DNA of 64,000 nt from Nonlabens arenilitoris (GCF_002954765.1 NZ_MTPW01000001.1:1625501-1689500); one strand, 5' to 3'; counted from the stretch's first letter, positions 27,286-37,254 are shown. Program-made: numbers and translations. Notes: generated by a model from the sequence alone, not told the origin.

Positions 27286-28083
27286 TTATCCGTAAAAATG
27301 CTCTAATCTTTTATTTGTTTCTTTCTTGTAAGTGCTACTAACAGTAAATTCATGCTTTTCGATTTTAAGACGCGATCCGTTGATTCTTGATACGTTGATA
27401 TTTTCCCCTACGTTAACTATGTAGCTTTCATTAATACGTATATAGTGATATGGAAGCTTACGCGAAAGCGAGCTTAAACTATCTTTCAAAAAATAGTATT
27501 CTCCATTGATAGTCAAAAACCAACAGTAATTCTTTTCTACTTTTTCAATTTGATTATTCTCATTGGTATATGGAGCTGTAGAAAAGAATACAATATCTGA
27601 ATAATTTACCTTTACTTTTGAGATGATATCACGTCCCATATTTTTTATCTCATCGAGATAGCCCACTAATCCTATAACACCTTTTTTATAATTGTCAATA
27701 GTGACTGTTCTTTTATGAATTGCAGTATGTATAGCACGCGTAATTTCTTCAACGTTAAGTCTAGGTTTAGTTTTAACTATAAAATGCTCGTGATTAGTAT
27801 GCATACCTTTAGAGAAGGTCATATCGTCACTTAAGCTAGTCAAGTAAATGAAAGGTATGTTGTAGTTTTTATAAAGAGTTTCACCTAATTGTATGCCGTT
27901 TTTATCACCTTCTAGATTGATGTCTAGTAAAACTATATCAGGAGTTTTTTTATGTATACGTTGTATAGCCTCTTCATAGGATTTAGTATACTCATCCACT
28001 ATAAAGTTTTGTTTCACTAGTGTACGTCTTAGACGTTCATATAGTGTTGCCTCGTCTTCAACTATTAAAATATTATTTTTCAT
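27286..28083 (-). CDS. LytTR-family response regulator
   Basis: 265 residues: receiver domain (about 1-120) with ILIVEDE, phospho-acceptor Asp in DIVLLDINLEGDKNG and Lys in FIVKTKP; then a LytTR DNA-binding domain (about 165-265; YHYIRINESYIVNV, VSSTYKKETNKRL). It should regulate transcription once phosphorylated by the adjacent kinase (7-bp gap), a common LytTR/HisKA_2 pairing in flavobacteria. The palindrome variant at 27455 lies in the DNA-binding domain codons. Confidence 0.9.
   Translation of the reverse strand: MKNNILIVEDEATLYERLRRTLVKQNFIVDEYTKSYEEAIQRIHKKTPDIVLLDINLEGDKNGIQLGETLYKNYNIPFIYLTSLSDDMTFSKGMHTNHEHFIVKTKPRLNVEEITRAIHTAIHKRTVTIDNYKKGVIGLVGYLDEIKNMGRDIISKVKVNYSDIVFFSTAPYTNENNQIEKVEKNYCWFLTINGEYYFLKDSLSSLSRKLPYHYIRINESYIVNVGENINVSRINGSRLKIEKHEFTVSSTYKKETNKRLEHFYG
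27455..27470. repeat. Dispersed palindrome, two-mismatch copy
   Basis: AGCTTACGCGAAAGCG lies inside the LytTR regulator gene. Confidence 0.6.
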
Positions 28084-28090
28084 AATATAT

Positions 28091-29721
28091 TTATTTAGGA
28101 AAAGTGATATTTAAAATTACACCGTTATTGTTTATCAGTTCAAAAGTACCGTTGAGTTGTTTTGATAGTAGTTTTATGATTCTTAAACCAAAAGTCTCCG
28201 ATTCCTCAATATTAAAATCTTTAGGAAGTCCTTTTCCATTGTCTTTTAATGTTACCGCATAGCTGTTTTTATTTTCTACTACATTAATTGACACCTTACC
28301 GGACTTATTTTCAAAGGCATATTTGAATGAGTTTGTTATAAACTCATTTATTACTAACCCAATACTGAAAGACTTATCTGCCTTAATTGTGAGACTGTTA
28401 TTAATGTTATTTACAATTTCAATTTCATGGTTTGAGAAAGATGCGGTAATATTATTAGAGAGTTTGTCAATGTATTTTTTAAGATTTAAATTGGTAATAT
28501 CTTCTTTTAAATACAATTGCTGGTGTACTTCATTGATGCTATCAATTCTATTTTGTAATTCACTAAGTTTAGTTGTGAATCTTATCTCATTAAACTCTTC
28601 CTTTGCTACTTCTATAAAAGTGTCGATAATGGACAAGTTGTTTTTTACACGATGGTGTAGTTCTTTTTGTAGGGATTCAATAGTAGCTTTTTGTTTTTTA
28701 AGTCTATTAAAGAAGTAATAAATGAATACTATGATAGCTATTAAAGCTAGAAGTAAAATTATCAGATATAATATATTTTTGTTTTTATAACTTACTTCAG
28801 TTTGGTTTAATCGTTCCTGAATCCTTAATCGATGTAATTCCTCATCTACTACCCTTTTTTGCGATCTTAACTGTAAAGAATCTTTAAGATTTTTATAAAA
28901 ATCAATTTGAATACTGTCTCTAAAATTATCCCAGATATTATAAGATTCTATGCATTTATTTTTATCTGATTCTCTCAAATCGATCTGATGCTTTAATCTA
29001 AGTATACGCTCTTTTGCTGTTGTATTAAAATCATGCGAATTATCTCGTTCAAAATTTACAATTTCACTTTTAACGCCATTCAAATCTTTAGAAAGTTCAA
29101 TCCCTAATTTTGAAACCTCAATTAGTGTTTCCATTTTTTTAGATACATCAGTATCTTGTGTAAGATTTTCTAAAGCTAAAAGGTGCTCATTTGCATCTTT
29201 CAAATTATCTTTTAATGCTAGAAGGTAGATTAAGTTATTAAGGGATTCTATTTTAAACTGCTTATCATCAACTAATGAAGACATTTTAACAGATAGGTCT
29301 ATAAGAGTAATTGCTTGTTCAAATTTCCCTTCGTTTATTAAAGTTTTTCCTAATCCATCTCTAACATACATTTGCGGAATAGGATCGTTAGCTTTAAAAA
29401 TAATTTGATGGTTTATACCTTCTTTAAATTGATTAACTGCTTCATAGGTATCATAAATGTCATTGTAAATATTACCTAAACCTACGCAAGCCTCAACATA
29501 GAGCGCCGAGTAGGTTTCATTACCTACACATTCTTTTACATTTATATAATTTTCAATTGCTTTAGAAAATAATGCTTCTCGATGGTATTTTTTAGCATGT
29601 TCTAAAAGTGTTTGACAAGAAGAGTTTGAATTTTCATATTCTGTATCTTGCGAGTAACCATTGTTTACCGAAAATATTATGATAACTAATGTTAAAAATA
29701 TAAAGAAGTTATTTTTTTCAT
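28091..29721 (-). CDS. TPR sensor histidine kinase (HisKA_2), frameshifted at its 5' end
   Basis: Membrane kinase partnering the LytTR regulator. The uninterrupted frame with a Met starts at 29371, but the same frame is open further upstream to 29710 and encodes a signal peptide (NFFIFLTLVIIIFSV, then NNGYSQD) and TPR-like helices. No ATG, GTG or TTG exists in that frame; the ATG at 29721, followed by A7, is one base out. With A8 the protein would be 543 residues beginning MKKNNFFIFL. The visible parts are a TPR-like region, one TM segment (LYLIILLLALIAIIVFIYYF), a HisKA_2 H-box (LQKELHHRVKNNLSI) and HATPase_c (NEFITNSFKYAF, DNGKGLP). The frameshift may be real, variable or a base-count error. 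Confidence 0.75.
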
Positions 29722-30247
29722 TTGCTTAATTTGTCTTTTATTGTGTGGCTTGTCTTGTTCAAATAAGAATACAAAATCAGAGATAAGCGATTATTTAAAT
29801 TCAAATAATTATCACGAGTTGTTTTTAACTTTAAAATATCCTAAAAGTCCTGCAGTGGAGTCTATAGAAACTAGATACAGTTCTATAATTGAGGATAGCT
29901 TGTTTATATTGAGGCCTAATAGAAATAATAATCTAAGAATTTATCCAACCGAGTCCGTTAAAGATTTAATTCTCCAAGAGTCGGATGATTCCTATACAAT
30001 GATTGGTGTAATTTATGATTTTAAATCTATTGACTCGATTGTTCATAATAAAGACTATACTCATTTTATGGTTTATACAAAATATTCATTAAAAGGCGTT
30101 TCAAAAATTTATGAATCAGATGGGTTAACATTTGACGCAGATGATCTTTTACCTAGTAAAATAGTGACATTTACATTTAATAATACACTATTAGGTTTAG
30201 AGTTGGTCTCTATTGATGATCCAAACATCTATCATTCAGGCAAGTAA
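29679..30247 (+). CDS. Lipoprotein of unknown function, 5' end frameshifted
   Basis: The frame from TTG 29741 to 30247 lacks a sensible start: it opens in the middle of a lipoprotein leader (LCGLSCSNKN). Upstream in the same frame there is a stop and no start codon. If the T7 tract at 29712-29718 had eight T, the ATG at 29679 would give MITNVKNIKKLFFFICLICL and continue to LLCGLSC, a textbook lipoprotein signal (189 residues in total). The mature part (about 165 residues) includes SIDSIVHNKDYTHFMVYTKYS and has no recognised domain. Its 5' end would overlap that of the divergent kinase by 43 bases. Confidence 0.6.
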
Positions 30248-30566
30248 ATCTAAACGTTAAAATTTTAACAAACAAATTATTCTTATCTAAATTGTAGGAA
30301 TTTAATTCTCATCTGTTTGCATAGTATTTTCATTAACTTAAATGGTATAGTCATTATTAAAACTTATAGAAATAATTTAATGGATTAACTAATAAAATAG
30401 TTTGTAGTTAAGAAACTATATATATCTAATAATTAGTCTCATATATCATATAAATCTTAGGGAAATAGAGGTAAAAGAAAAGTGTAGCTTTTTATAATCA
30501 TTTGCCTTAGTTCAAATTCAAAATCCTTAAATTTAAAACTTGTTATTCACGCAGTAAAAGATATAC
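30248..30566. other. AT-rich gap with no gene seen
   Basis: About 320 bases between the lipoprotein and M48 genes. It is very AT-rich with many short TATA-type stretches and no open frame worth reporting. Near its end is a short TTGAA-type tract on the minus strand (around 30512-30524). It presumably holds the promoter of the M48/helicase pair, but no clean TAnnTTTG match was found. Confidence 0.5.
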
Positions 30567-31805
30567 ATGTCACAAGATGTTATGGAGACTACGGCTTTAC
30601 TAGAGCCTTTCCCTTATCATAAAAAGTTGAGAGATCATTTAAAAAGTCGGAAAAAGACTTGGCAATGGTTTAAAGATGAAAAGATTAAGACACAACAGAT
30701 AGAGGCATTTAAAAAAGAACTCCTTAAAAACACGTATCGTTTAGATAAAGATAGCCATCGCAATCTTTACCAGATGACACAAGACATTTGTGTAGATTTA
30801 AATATAGATGCTCAGGTTACTTTATATCAAGAGAATAATAGCCTGCAGTTAAATGCAAGCATATCAGTAATAAATCAAGAAGCTCATATTGTATTCTCAG
30901 GTAATATCTTACAGTTGCTGGATGAAAAACAACTTAAGGCATTACTAGCGCACGAGTTATCTCATTATCTATTCTATAAATTAGAAAATGGAGAATATGA
31001 AATCACACAGCGTATTATTCTTGCTTTAGCAAACGATTCTCGTAGTGAAGATAGCATCATTGAAACTGCACGTATTTTCCAATTATACCTCGAGCTTTTT
31101 TGTGATGCCGGTGCATTTAAATCATGCCGAGAGCATTACACAGTCATTCAAATGTTGATCAAGCTTAATACAGGCCTATCAGAAGTGAATGCGCAAAGCT
31201 ATCTAGATCAGGCAAAAGAAATTATCAATCAAGATGATGAAGCCACAAATCAACAAACGCATCCAGAATCATATATACGTAGTATAGCCCTAGATTTAAA
31301 AGCACGTAACTCTCGAGAATATCAACAGGAACTACACAAACTTATAGAAGGAAAATGGGATGTTAACAGTCTCGATATTTTTGAGCAAGAAAAAACACGG
31401 GCTCTTACTAATGATTTAATTCAACTCATACTACGGCCGCATTGGATCAATTCTAGCGCAGTAATCAATCTAGCCCAACAATTTTTCACCAATTTTAAAA
31501 AAGAAAAAGAGGTCAAGACTACGACACTATTAGAACGTTTAAAACACACCACACCTAGTACAAAAAGCTATTTATCTTATGTTTTATTAGATTTTGCTAG
31601 AATAGACAGTACCTTAGAGAAACTTCCTATTGCACATACATTAGAAGTGGCAGAGTTGTTAGGACTTATAGAAGAATATGAGCGTGTGCTTAGAAAAGAG
31701 CTCAAACTTACAGTGCGCAGTTTTAAAGATTTGAAGCAAGAGGCGATGAATGATTTAAGTCGCCTTAATGAAAATCAAGATAATAGCATCTACGACAATG
31801 AGTGA
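30567..31805 (+). CDS. Cytoplasmic M48-like metallopeptidase paired with a DUF4011 helicase
   Basis: 412 residues without signal or membrane segment. The zinc motif HELSH lies at about 128-132 (LLAHELSHYLFY), and the downstream third-ligand region LELFCDAGAF resembles the ExxxD block of the M48 family, so catalysis is plausible. The rest is helical: an N-terminal region of about 60 residues (HLKSRKKTWQWFKDEKIK) and a C-terminal half with no clear domain. The last 8 bases overlap the helicase start, implying coupled translation and a joint function. A cytosolic peptidase next to a helicase-nuclease resembles two-component defence designs, but no such pair is known to me. Confidence 0.8.
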   Translation: MSQDVMETTALLEPFPYHKKLRDHLKSRKKTWQWFKDEKIKTQQIEAFKKELLKNTYRLDKDSHRNLYQMTQDICVDLNIDAQVTLYQENNSLQLNASISVINQEAHIVFSGNILQLLDEKQLKALLAHELSHYLFYKLENGEYEITQRIILALANDSRSEDSIIETARIFQLYLELFCDAGAFKSCREHYTVIQMLIKLNTGLSEVNAQSYLDQAKEIINQDDEATNQQTHPESYIRSIALDLKARNSREYQQELHKLIEGKWDVNSLDIFEQEKTRALTNDLIQLILRPHWINSSAVINLAQQFFTNFKKEKEVKTTTLLERLKHTTPSTKSYLSYVLLDFARIDSTLEKLPIAHTLEVAELLGLIEEYERVLRKELKLTVRSFKDLKQEAMNDLSRLNENQDNSIYDNE

Positions 31806-34800
31806 TTATAAGGCAAGTTTTTTTAGTCTGCTGGATGAGGTAAAAGAGCACGGTGGTAGTACCACGTCAGATTTTATCGCTAGAGTTTTACCTCTTTTAG
31901 AAAAGGCTCATTTTTTAAGATCTCGTGATCTGGTACTTGGGATTTATTCTATTGAAGATATTTACTTTAATGGTAGAATTATCGCTATAGATTCTGAAGG
32001 AAAAGAATTTAGAACAGGAACTAGAAAACCATTCAATAAACCTAAACAACGCTATGCGGTTGAGGTTAGCGGAAATTACAGCGAGATAAGTAAGGTTGAA
32101 GGTGATGATTACGACCGCAATATCTATGATGATGAAGCGATTCAAGAAGATTTTGAAAAGCCTATTACTAAGCCTGTTTACTTTGCACGATATAAAAGTT
32201 GGGATTTAGAAACAGGACATTATGATCCGGTTACTGAGATTTTTACACTGGGTTTTATACTGGCATCAGTCGCATACGGCATTGATTTTAGAGACATTGA
32301 CCAGCTTAAGCGTTTTGTAGAAAACCGCGAGCGCTTATATTTCTATAACAAAGATTTACATCCTACCATACATCACGTGATTAGGGAAATGACACCTTTG
32401 TATAGAGAAGATCGTGCGCCTAGTCTCGAAGAAATCATTGCAAAACTCAAAAATTACCGTGATTTCAATCCAGAGAACTACGTTGATTTAACAGATACTG
32501 AAGGTTTCCGTAATTTGAATTTGTCAGATCGTGGTAGCTATATTCTAGATAAATTAAAACGTAGACTTTTTGATATATCCCGCAGGAATAAATTGCTTTA
32601 TTTTAATGATCGTGGTGGATTCTTGAACCTGACAGAAGCCTCAGTGCCCATGTTACTAGACTATAAGAACATCACTGAAAAAGATTTAATTTTTTGGAAT
32701 GCACATATTCAATCACAGTTCATTTCAAAGAAAAAAGTTAATCTGAATAGATATTTAGAACTTGATAAAAATAGATTTTTAAGCCCAGCGCTTAATAAAA
32801 TAAGACTAGAGGCACGCAAGAGTAAAAATGAATACGGTTTTGACCAGTTGCGTGTCGTTGTTGCTTTTTTACATTGGTATAACTTTAAAGAAAGTGAAGA
32901 TGAGCGTATCAGTTCACCGCTGTTATTATTACCAGTTTCTCTGGTAAAAAAGAAAGGTGTAAAAGATCGTTTTGAATTAAATGTAAATGACTCTGAGGCT
33001 GAGATTAATCCAGTCTTAAGTTATTATCTTAAGGATTTATATGGCATTGAATTACCCGACTTTATAGACTTAGAAACCAGTTCTATTGAAGAGCTCGTTC
33101 ATAGTATTAAAAATCAGATTGCGCTAGGCGGCACAGGAATAGATTTAAAATGGAGAGACAAACCTAAAATCCAGTTGATTCATAAACTAGCAAAACGCAA
33201 TTTTAAACTTAAAAAACGCAAACTCTCTAATCGCAATTCTGGTTTAAGTACACGCAGTTATGACTACTCTTATGACGCTCAAAATGTAAAACCACTAGGG
33301 CTGGCCATATTCAACAACTTGATTGCCAAAAAGCACAACGAGCTCGAGTACATCATTAATGAAGATATCAATCCCTACAGCGACCTTGCCGTTGCAGAGA
33401 GACGACGCAGTTTTTATCATACAGATAATGATGGCGAAGTAAATCCTATGGTATGGGAAGTAGATACTTGTAATATAACCATCGGTAATTTTAAGTATCG
33501 TAAAATGAGTCTGGTAAGAGATTATTCAGAGATCATAAAAGCTGATATAAAAGATGAGGTCTTTGATGAACTGTTCAGTGAGCAACCTAAAAAAATTCAT
33601 CTCGATGGTTGTCAAAAAACTAACCTTACAGATCTGTATCCCATAATACAGTCAGATCCTACACAGTCTCAGGCTGTTTTAAAGGCACGATCTGGAGAGA
33701 ATTATATCATTCAAGGACCACCGGGAACAGGGAAATCACAAACCATAACTAATCTCATTGCAGACTATGTAGCTAGAGATCAAAAAGTACTTTTTGTATG
33801 TGAAAAACGCGCCGCTTTAGATGTGGTTTTTCACCGTTTGAAAAATAAAAAACTAGATGAGCTGTGCTGTTTGATTCACGATTCTCAGACAGATAAAAAA
33901 GCCTTTATAATGAACCTCAAGGAGACCTATGAGGCCTTTATGAAGAAGGATATGAATACTTCTACGCTTTCGCGAAAGCGTGAAAAAATAATCAATCAAA
34001 TTGAAACACATTTAGGAAAGTTAGAGCATTTTCACGATACCATGCGTGAAGGAACGCCACCACTTTATGAGCTGTTTCAAGAGCTGATTACCTATTATCA
34101 ATCTAAGGAAAAACTTAGTGATCATGAGTTGATATATATGCCTTTCTATAAAGAATGGCAAGAAAATGAAATCTGGATTACAGAAATGATTGCTCAAATA
34201 AAATTGAACAATCATGGACACTCCATAGCAGACTATGCCTTTAATGGCCTTTCACCAGAATTACTAGATGCGTCTAATTCCAAAGGCGTAATTCTAGAAA
34301 AAATAGAAGAAGCTCTAAGCCTTTTAGACCGCTTGAATGAGTTGCTTGATGAACAAGAAGTTCCTATAAAAAAACAGCCTGTTGGCGCCTGGCGTTTAGA
34401 ATTTGACTTTGCATTTAAGGTTTCAAATATTGTAGCTCAAAATGCCTTGGGAATATTTGATGCCAGTACCATTGCAGCTTCTAATTTAGATAATCTTAAT
34501 AGAAGAATTGAAAAACAGCGCAAGTTACACTTAAGGCTGATAGAAGAAAACGTAAACTGGACTCAAAAATTAAATGCTGCAGATGCTCAAATTGCCCTAC
34601 AGCAGTGGCAACGACTAGATGGTAGTTTCTTCAAGTTTTTAAATCCTAGTTGGTATAAATTAAAAGCTCAAATTAAAAGGGCTTATAATTTTAAAGCGCA
34701 CAGTATTGAACCTACTATAGAAACCGTACTCAAGACCTTAAATGAGGAATATCAAGCACTGGAATCACTAGAAGAAAAACGAGAAGAAGGCGCGAGTAAA

Positions 34801-37254
34801 TTTGGCCTTGGCGATTTTGTAAGTGATTATGAATGGATCAAAAAGCAACAGCAACAACCAGATGATATCATAAAAAACTGGATGGCTACAGATCATACAT
34901 CTTATGTGAATAGTCTGTTAGGTTTCAAATCTAATTTTGATGAACTGGATGCACATCTCTACCAGTTATTTGCTTATTATGATGATGACTTACTAACTGA
35001 TGTAGAAGATAAATTACAACGTGGTCGAGCGTCCATTCATACCATAGGATTATTTACTCCTTATATTAAACAATTACATGGTACGAGTCAGGAAATGCAA
35101 AACAATTTGCGCAGTAAACCATGGCAAACTGATGATATTGCTTTTCATACCGCTTATAAATCTTTAAAAGAAGTGTATGATAAAAAACCCATATTTTCTC
35201 AAACCAGTGAAGATGTACTCGCAAACTCTGTGCGCAGGATAGATGATTTGTTAGATAGTTATTATGCATCTAACGTGGCTTTTATACGTTCTAAGATTAG
35301 AGATAAGTTTTTAAATAAAGTACGGATTACAGAGTCTGTTGCGGCACAACTAACTGCCGAAGAAAAATTACTTAAGAAAGAATACAACGCTTCTCGCAGG
35401 ATTTTAGAAAACGAGTTTGGTAAAAGCATGCGCTATAAATCTATACGTGAGCTGGCTACTGGAGATGCTCAAGAAATAATGACTACTTTAAAACCAGTAT
35501 GGTTAATGAGTCCGTTGAGTGTAAGTGATTCTATGCCTATTGATACTTCCATCTTTGATGTGGTAATCTATGATGAGGCATCTCAAATCACTGTTGAAGA
35601 AGGTGTGCCATCACTATTTAGAACACACCAAACCATTATAGTAGGTGATGAAATGCAAATGCCGCCTACTAACTTCTTTAGTGCAAATAATACCGACCAA
35701 GAAGAAGACGAAGAAGAGATCGAGGAGAAAACAGGAATCATGCTCGATGCAGATAGTTTACTTAATCAAGGAGCGCGCAAATTAAGCTCTGTGATGCTAG
35801 GATGGCATTATCGTAGCCGTCGAGAGAGTTTGATTAGTTTTAGTAATGCTGCTTTTTATAAACGTAACTTACTTACCATACCTGATAGCCGTATCCCTAA
35901 TGCTGGAATAGAGCCATTAGAACCTATTATCACGCCAGATCAAGAAATAAATGCGCAAGATGTGCTCAAACGTAGTATCAGTTTCCATTACATGGAAAAT
36001 GCAGTTTACCATAAACGTGTAAATAAAGACGAGGCAACTTACATCTCAAATATGGTGCGCACGTTCCTGATGGAAGATGTGAAAAAAAGCATAGGTATTG
36101 TTGCATTCTCTATGGCGCAACAAAGCGAGATAGAAGAAGCACTGGATAAACTAGCTCAAGAAGATCGACATTTTGGTAAGTTACTAGAAGAAGAATATCA
36201 ACGTACTGAAGAAGACCAGTTCGTGGGATTGTTTGTAAAGAATCTTGAGAACGTTCAAGGAGATGAGCGTGATATTATTATCATGAGTATTTGCTATGGT
36301 TTCAATAATCAAGGTAAGATGTTTATGAACTTCGGGCCTATAAATAGACGTGGTGGAGAAAAACGACTGAATGTTATTTTCTCACGTGCAAAGCGCAACA
36401 TGATAGTCGTTTCTTCTATTCTAGCGGCAAACATTAAGAACGATTATAATGAAGGAGCAAACTACTTTAAACGTTTTCTCGCTTACGCGAAATTTATTAG
36501 CGACGGAGAATTAGAAGCAGCAAATGGTATTCTAGACAGCTTACATCTCGATGATGACGAAGAAGAAAGAACCAAACGCTTGCCTATTATCAATCAGCTC
36601 AAAGAGGTTCTAGAGAATGATGGTTATATAGTAGATAATGCTATAGGTCAATCGCATTTTAAATGTGATCTCGCCTTGCGTAAAAGTGACAGTAAATCTT
36701 ATGAACTCGCCATTTTAATAGATCGTTCCACACATTATGCAACAGATGATATTTTAGAACAGTACAGTCAGAAACCAGCTGTTCTTAAAGCCTTTGGGTG
36801 GAAATTACAACATATTTATAGTAAGGACTGGCTCGAGCAACCAGAACGAGTTCTTGAAAAAATCAAACAAAAACTAGAAGGGAAAGAAGAAGATCCAGAA
36901 GAACTTGAACCTGAACTTGAACTTGAAAATCAAAAAGATGCTGTTGAAGAAATAAAGTCTAATAATGAAAGCTCAAACACTTCAATACCTGAAGTACTTG
37001 AAACGGAACTTGCACCTGAAAAGGAACAACAACCTCAAGGCAACCTTACTTTTAAGCGTTATGAATTTGTAGAAGGTTCTAGTAATAAATACTGGGAAAT
37101 CGCCATAGATGGATTTGATATCATAACTAGATATGGACGCATAGGTAACAAACCTCAAGAAAATCGTAAGAGTCTTGATGATCAAGTTTCGGTTCTTAAA
37201 GAAGAAATGCGATTAATAGGAGTAAAGACTAGGAAAGGTTATCGACCGGTTTAA
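31798..37254 (+). CDS. Giant DUF4011 / SF1 helicase / nuclease-like / WGR protein
   Basis: 1818 residues from the ATG at 31798. Order: residues 1-230 resemble a degenerate protein-kinase C-lobe (YDPVTEIFTLGFILA, EDRAPSLEEIIAKL); DUF4011 from about 244 (LKRRLFDISRRNKLLYFNDR); SF1 UPF1-like helicase with Walker A GPPGTGKS at 640-647, a long helical insertion, motif II DEASQ at about 1259, motif III GDEMQMPPTNFF, motif V NVQGDERD and motif VI RLNVIFSRAKR at about 1523; an MTES_1575/Vsr-like PD-(D/E)XK region at about 1597-1695 (FKCDLALR, AVLKAFGWKL) with an altered centre; an acidic Glu/Leu/Pro linker; and a WGR domain at about 1750-1818 (KYWEI, TRYGRIG). DUF4011-helicase-nuclease proteins include reported anti-phage genes (from memory). 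Confidence 0.9.
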   Translation: MSDYKASFFSLLDEVKEHGGSTTSDFIARVLPLLEKAHFLRSRDLVLGIYSIEDIYFNGRIIAIDSEGKEFRTGTRKPFNKPKQRYAVEVSGNYSEISKVEGDDYDRNIYDDEAIQEDFEKPITKPVYFARYKSWDLETGHYDPVTEIFTLGFILASVAYGIDFRDIDQLKRFVENRERLYFYNKDLHPTIHHVIREMTPLYREDRAPSLEEIIAKLKNYRDFNPENYVDLTDTEGFRNLNLSDRGSYILDKLKRRLFDISRRNKLLYFNDRGGFLNLTEASVPMLLDYKNITEKDLIFWNAHIQSQFISKKKVNLNRYLELDKNRFLSPALNKIRLEARKSKNEYGFDQLRVVVAFLHWYNFKESEDERISSPLLLLPVSLVKKKGVKDRFELNVNDSEAEINPVLSYYLKDLYGIELPDFIDLETSSIEELVHSIKNQIALGGTGIDLKWRDKPKIQLIHKLAKRNFKLKKRKLSNRNSGLSTRSYDYSYDAQNVKPLGLAIFNNLIAKKHNELEYIINEDINPYSDLAVAERRRSFYHTDNDGEVNPMVWEVDTCNITIGNFKYRKMSLVRDYSEIIKADIKDEVFDELFSEQPKKIHLDGCQKTNLTDLYPIIQSDPTQSQAVLKARSGENYIIQGPPGTGKSQTITNLIADYVARDQKVLFVCEKRAALDVVFHRLKNKKLDELCCLIHDSQTDKKAFIMNLKETYEAFMKKDMNTSTLSRKREKIINQIETHLGKLEHFHDTMREGTPPLYELFQELITYYQSKEKLSDHELIYMPFYKEWQENEIWITEMIAQIKLNNHGHSIADYAFNGLSPELLDASNSKGVILEKIEEALSLLDRLNELLDEQEVPIKKQPVGAWRLEFDFAFKVSNIVAQNALGIFDASTIAASNLDNLNRRIEKQRKLHLRLIEENVNWTQKLNAADAQIALQQWQRLDGSFFKFLNPSWYKLKAQIKRAYNFKAHSIEPTIETVLKTLNEEYQALESLEEKREEGASKFGLGDFVSDYEWIKKQQQQPDDIIKNWMATDHTSYVNSLLGFKSNFDELDAHLYQLFAYYDDDLLTDVEDKLQRGRASIHTIGLFTPYIKQLHGTSQEMQNNLRSKPWQTDDIAFHTAYKSLKEVYDKKPIFSQTSEDVLANSVRRIDDLLDSYYASNVAFIRSKIRDKFLNKVRITESVAAQLTAEEKLLKKEYNASRRILENEFGKSMRYKSIRELATGDAQEIMTTLKPVWLMSPLSVSDSMPIDTSIFDVVIYDEASQITVEEGVPSLFRTHQTIIVGDEMQMPPTNFFSANNTDQEEDEEEIEEKTGIMLDADSLLNQGARKLSSVMLGWHYRSRRESLISFSNAAFYKRNLLTIPDSRIPNAGIEPLEPIITPDQEINAQDVLKRSISFHYMENAVYHKRVNKDEATYISNMVRTFLMEDVKKSIGIVAFSMAQQSEIEEALDKLAQEDRHFGKLLEEEYQRTEEDQFVGLFVKNLENVQGDERDIIIMSICYGFNNQGKMFMNFGPINRRGGEKRLNVIFSRAKRNMIVVSSILAANIKNDYNEGANYFKRFLAYAKFISDGELEAANGILDSLHLDDDEEERTKRLPIINQLKEVLENDGYIVDNAIGQSHFKCDLALRKSDSKSYELAILIDRSTHYATDDILEQYSQKPAVLKAFGWKLQHIYSKDWLEQPERVLEKIKQKLEGKEEDPEELEPELELENQKDAVEEIKSNNESSNTSIPEVLETELAPEKEQQPQGNLTFKRYEFVEGSSNKYWEIAIDGFDIITRYGRIGNKPQENRKSLDDQVSVLKEEMRLIGVKTRKGYRPV
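33965..33980. repeat. Dispersed palindrome, perfect copy in the helicase gene
   Basis: CGCTTTCGCGAAAGCG lies inside the giant helicase gene, encoding TLSRKR. It shows that the island carries the host repeat and has been resident for some time, or came from a close relative. Confidence 0.9.
36901..36930 (+). repeat. Imperfect (GAACTT)n tract
   Basis: Tandem GAACTT-type hexamers in the linker before the WGR domain encode a Glu-Leu/Pro repeat (ELEPELELE). Similar tracts lie at 40008, 43057 and 45262. Confidence 0.7.
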
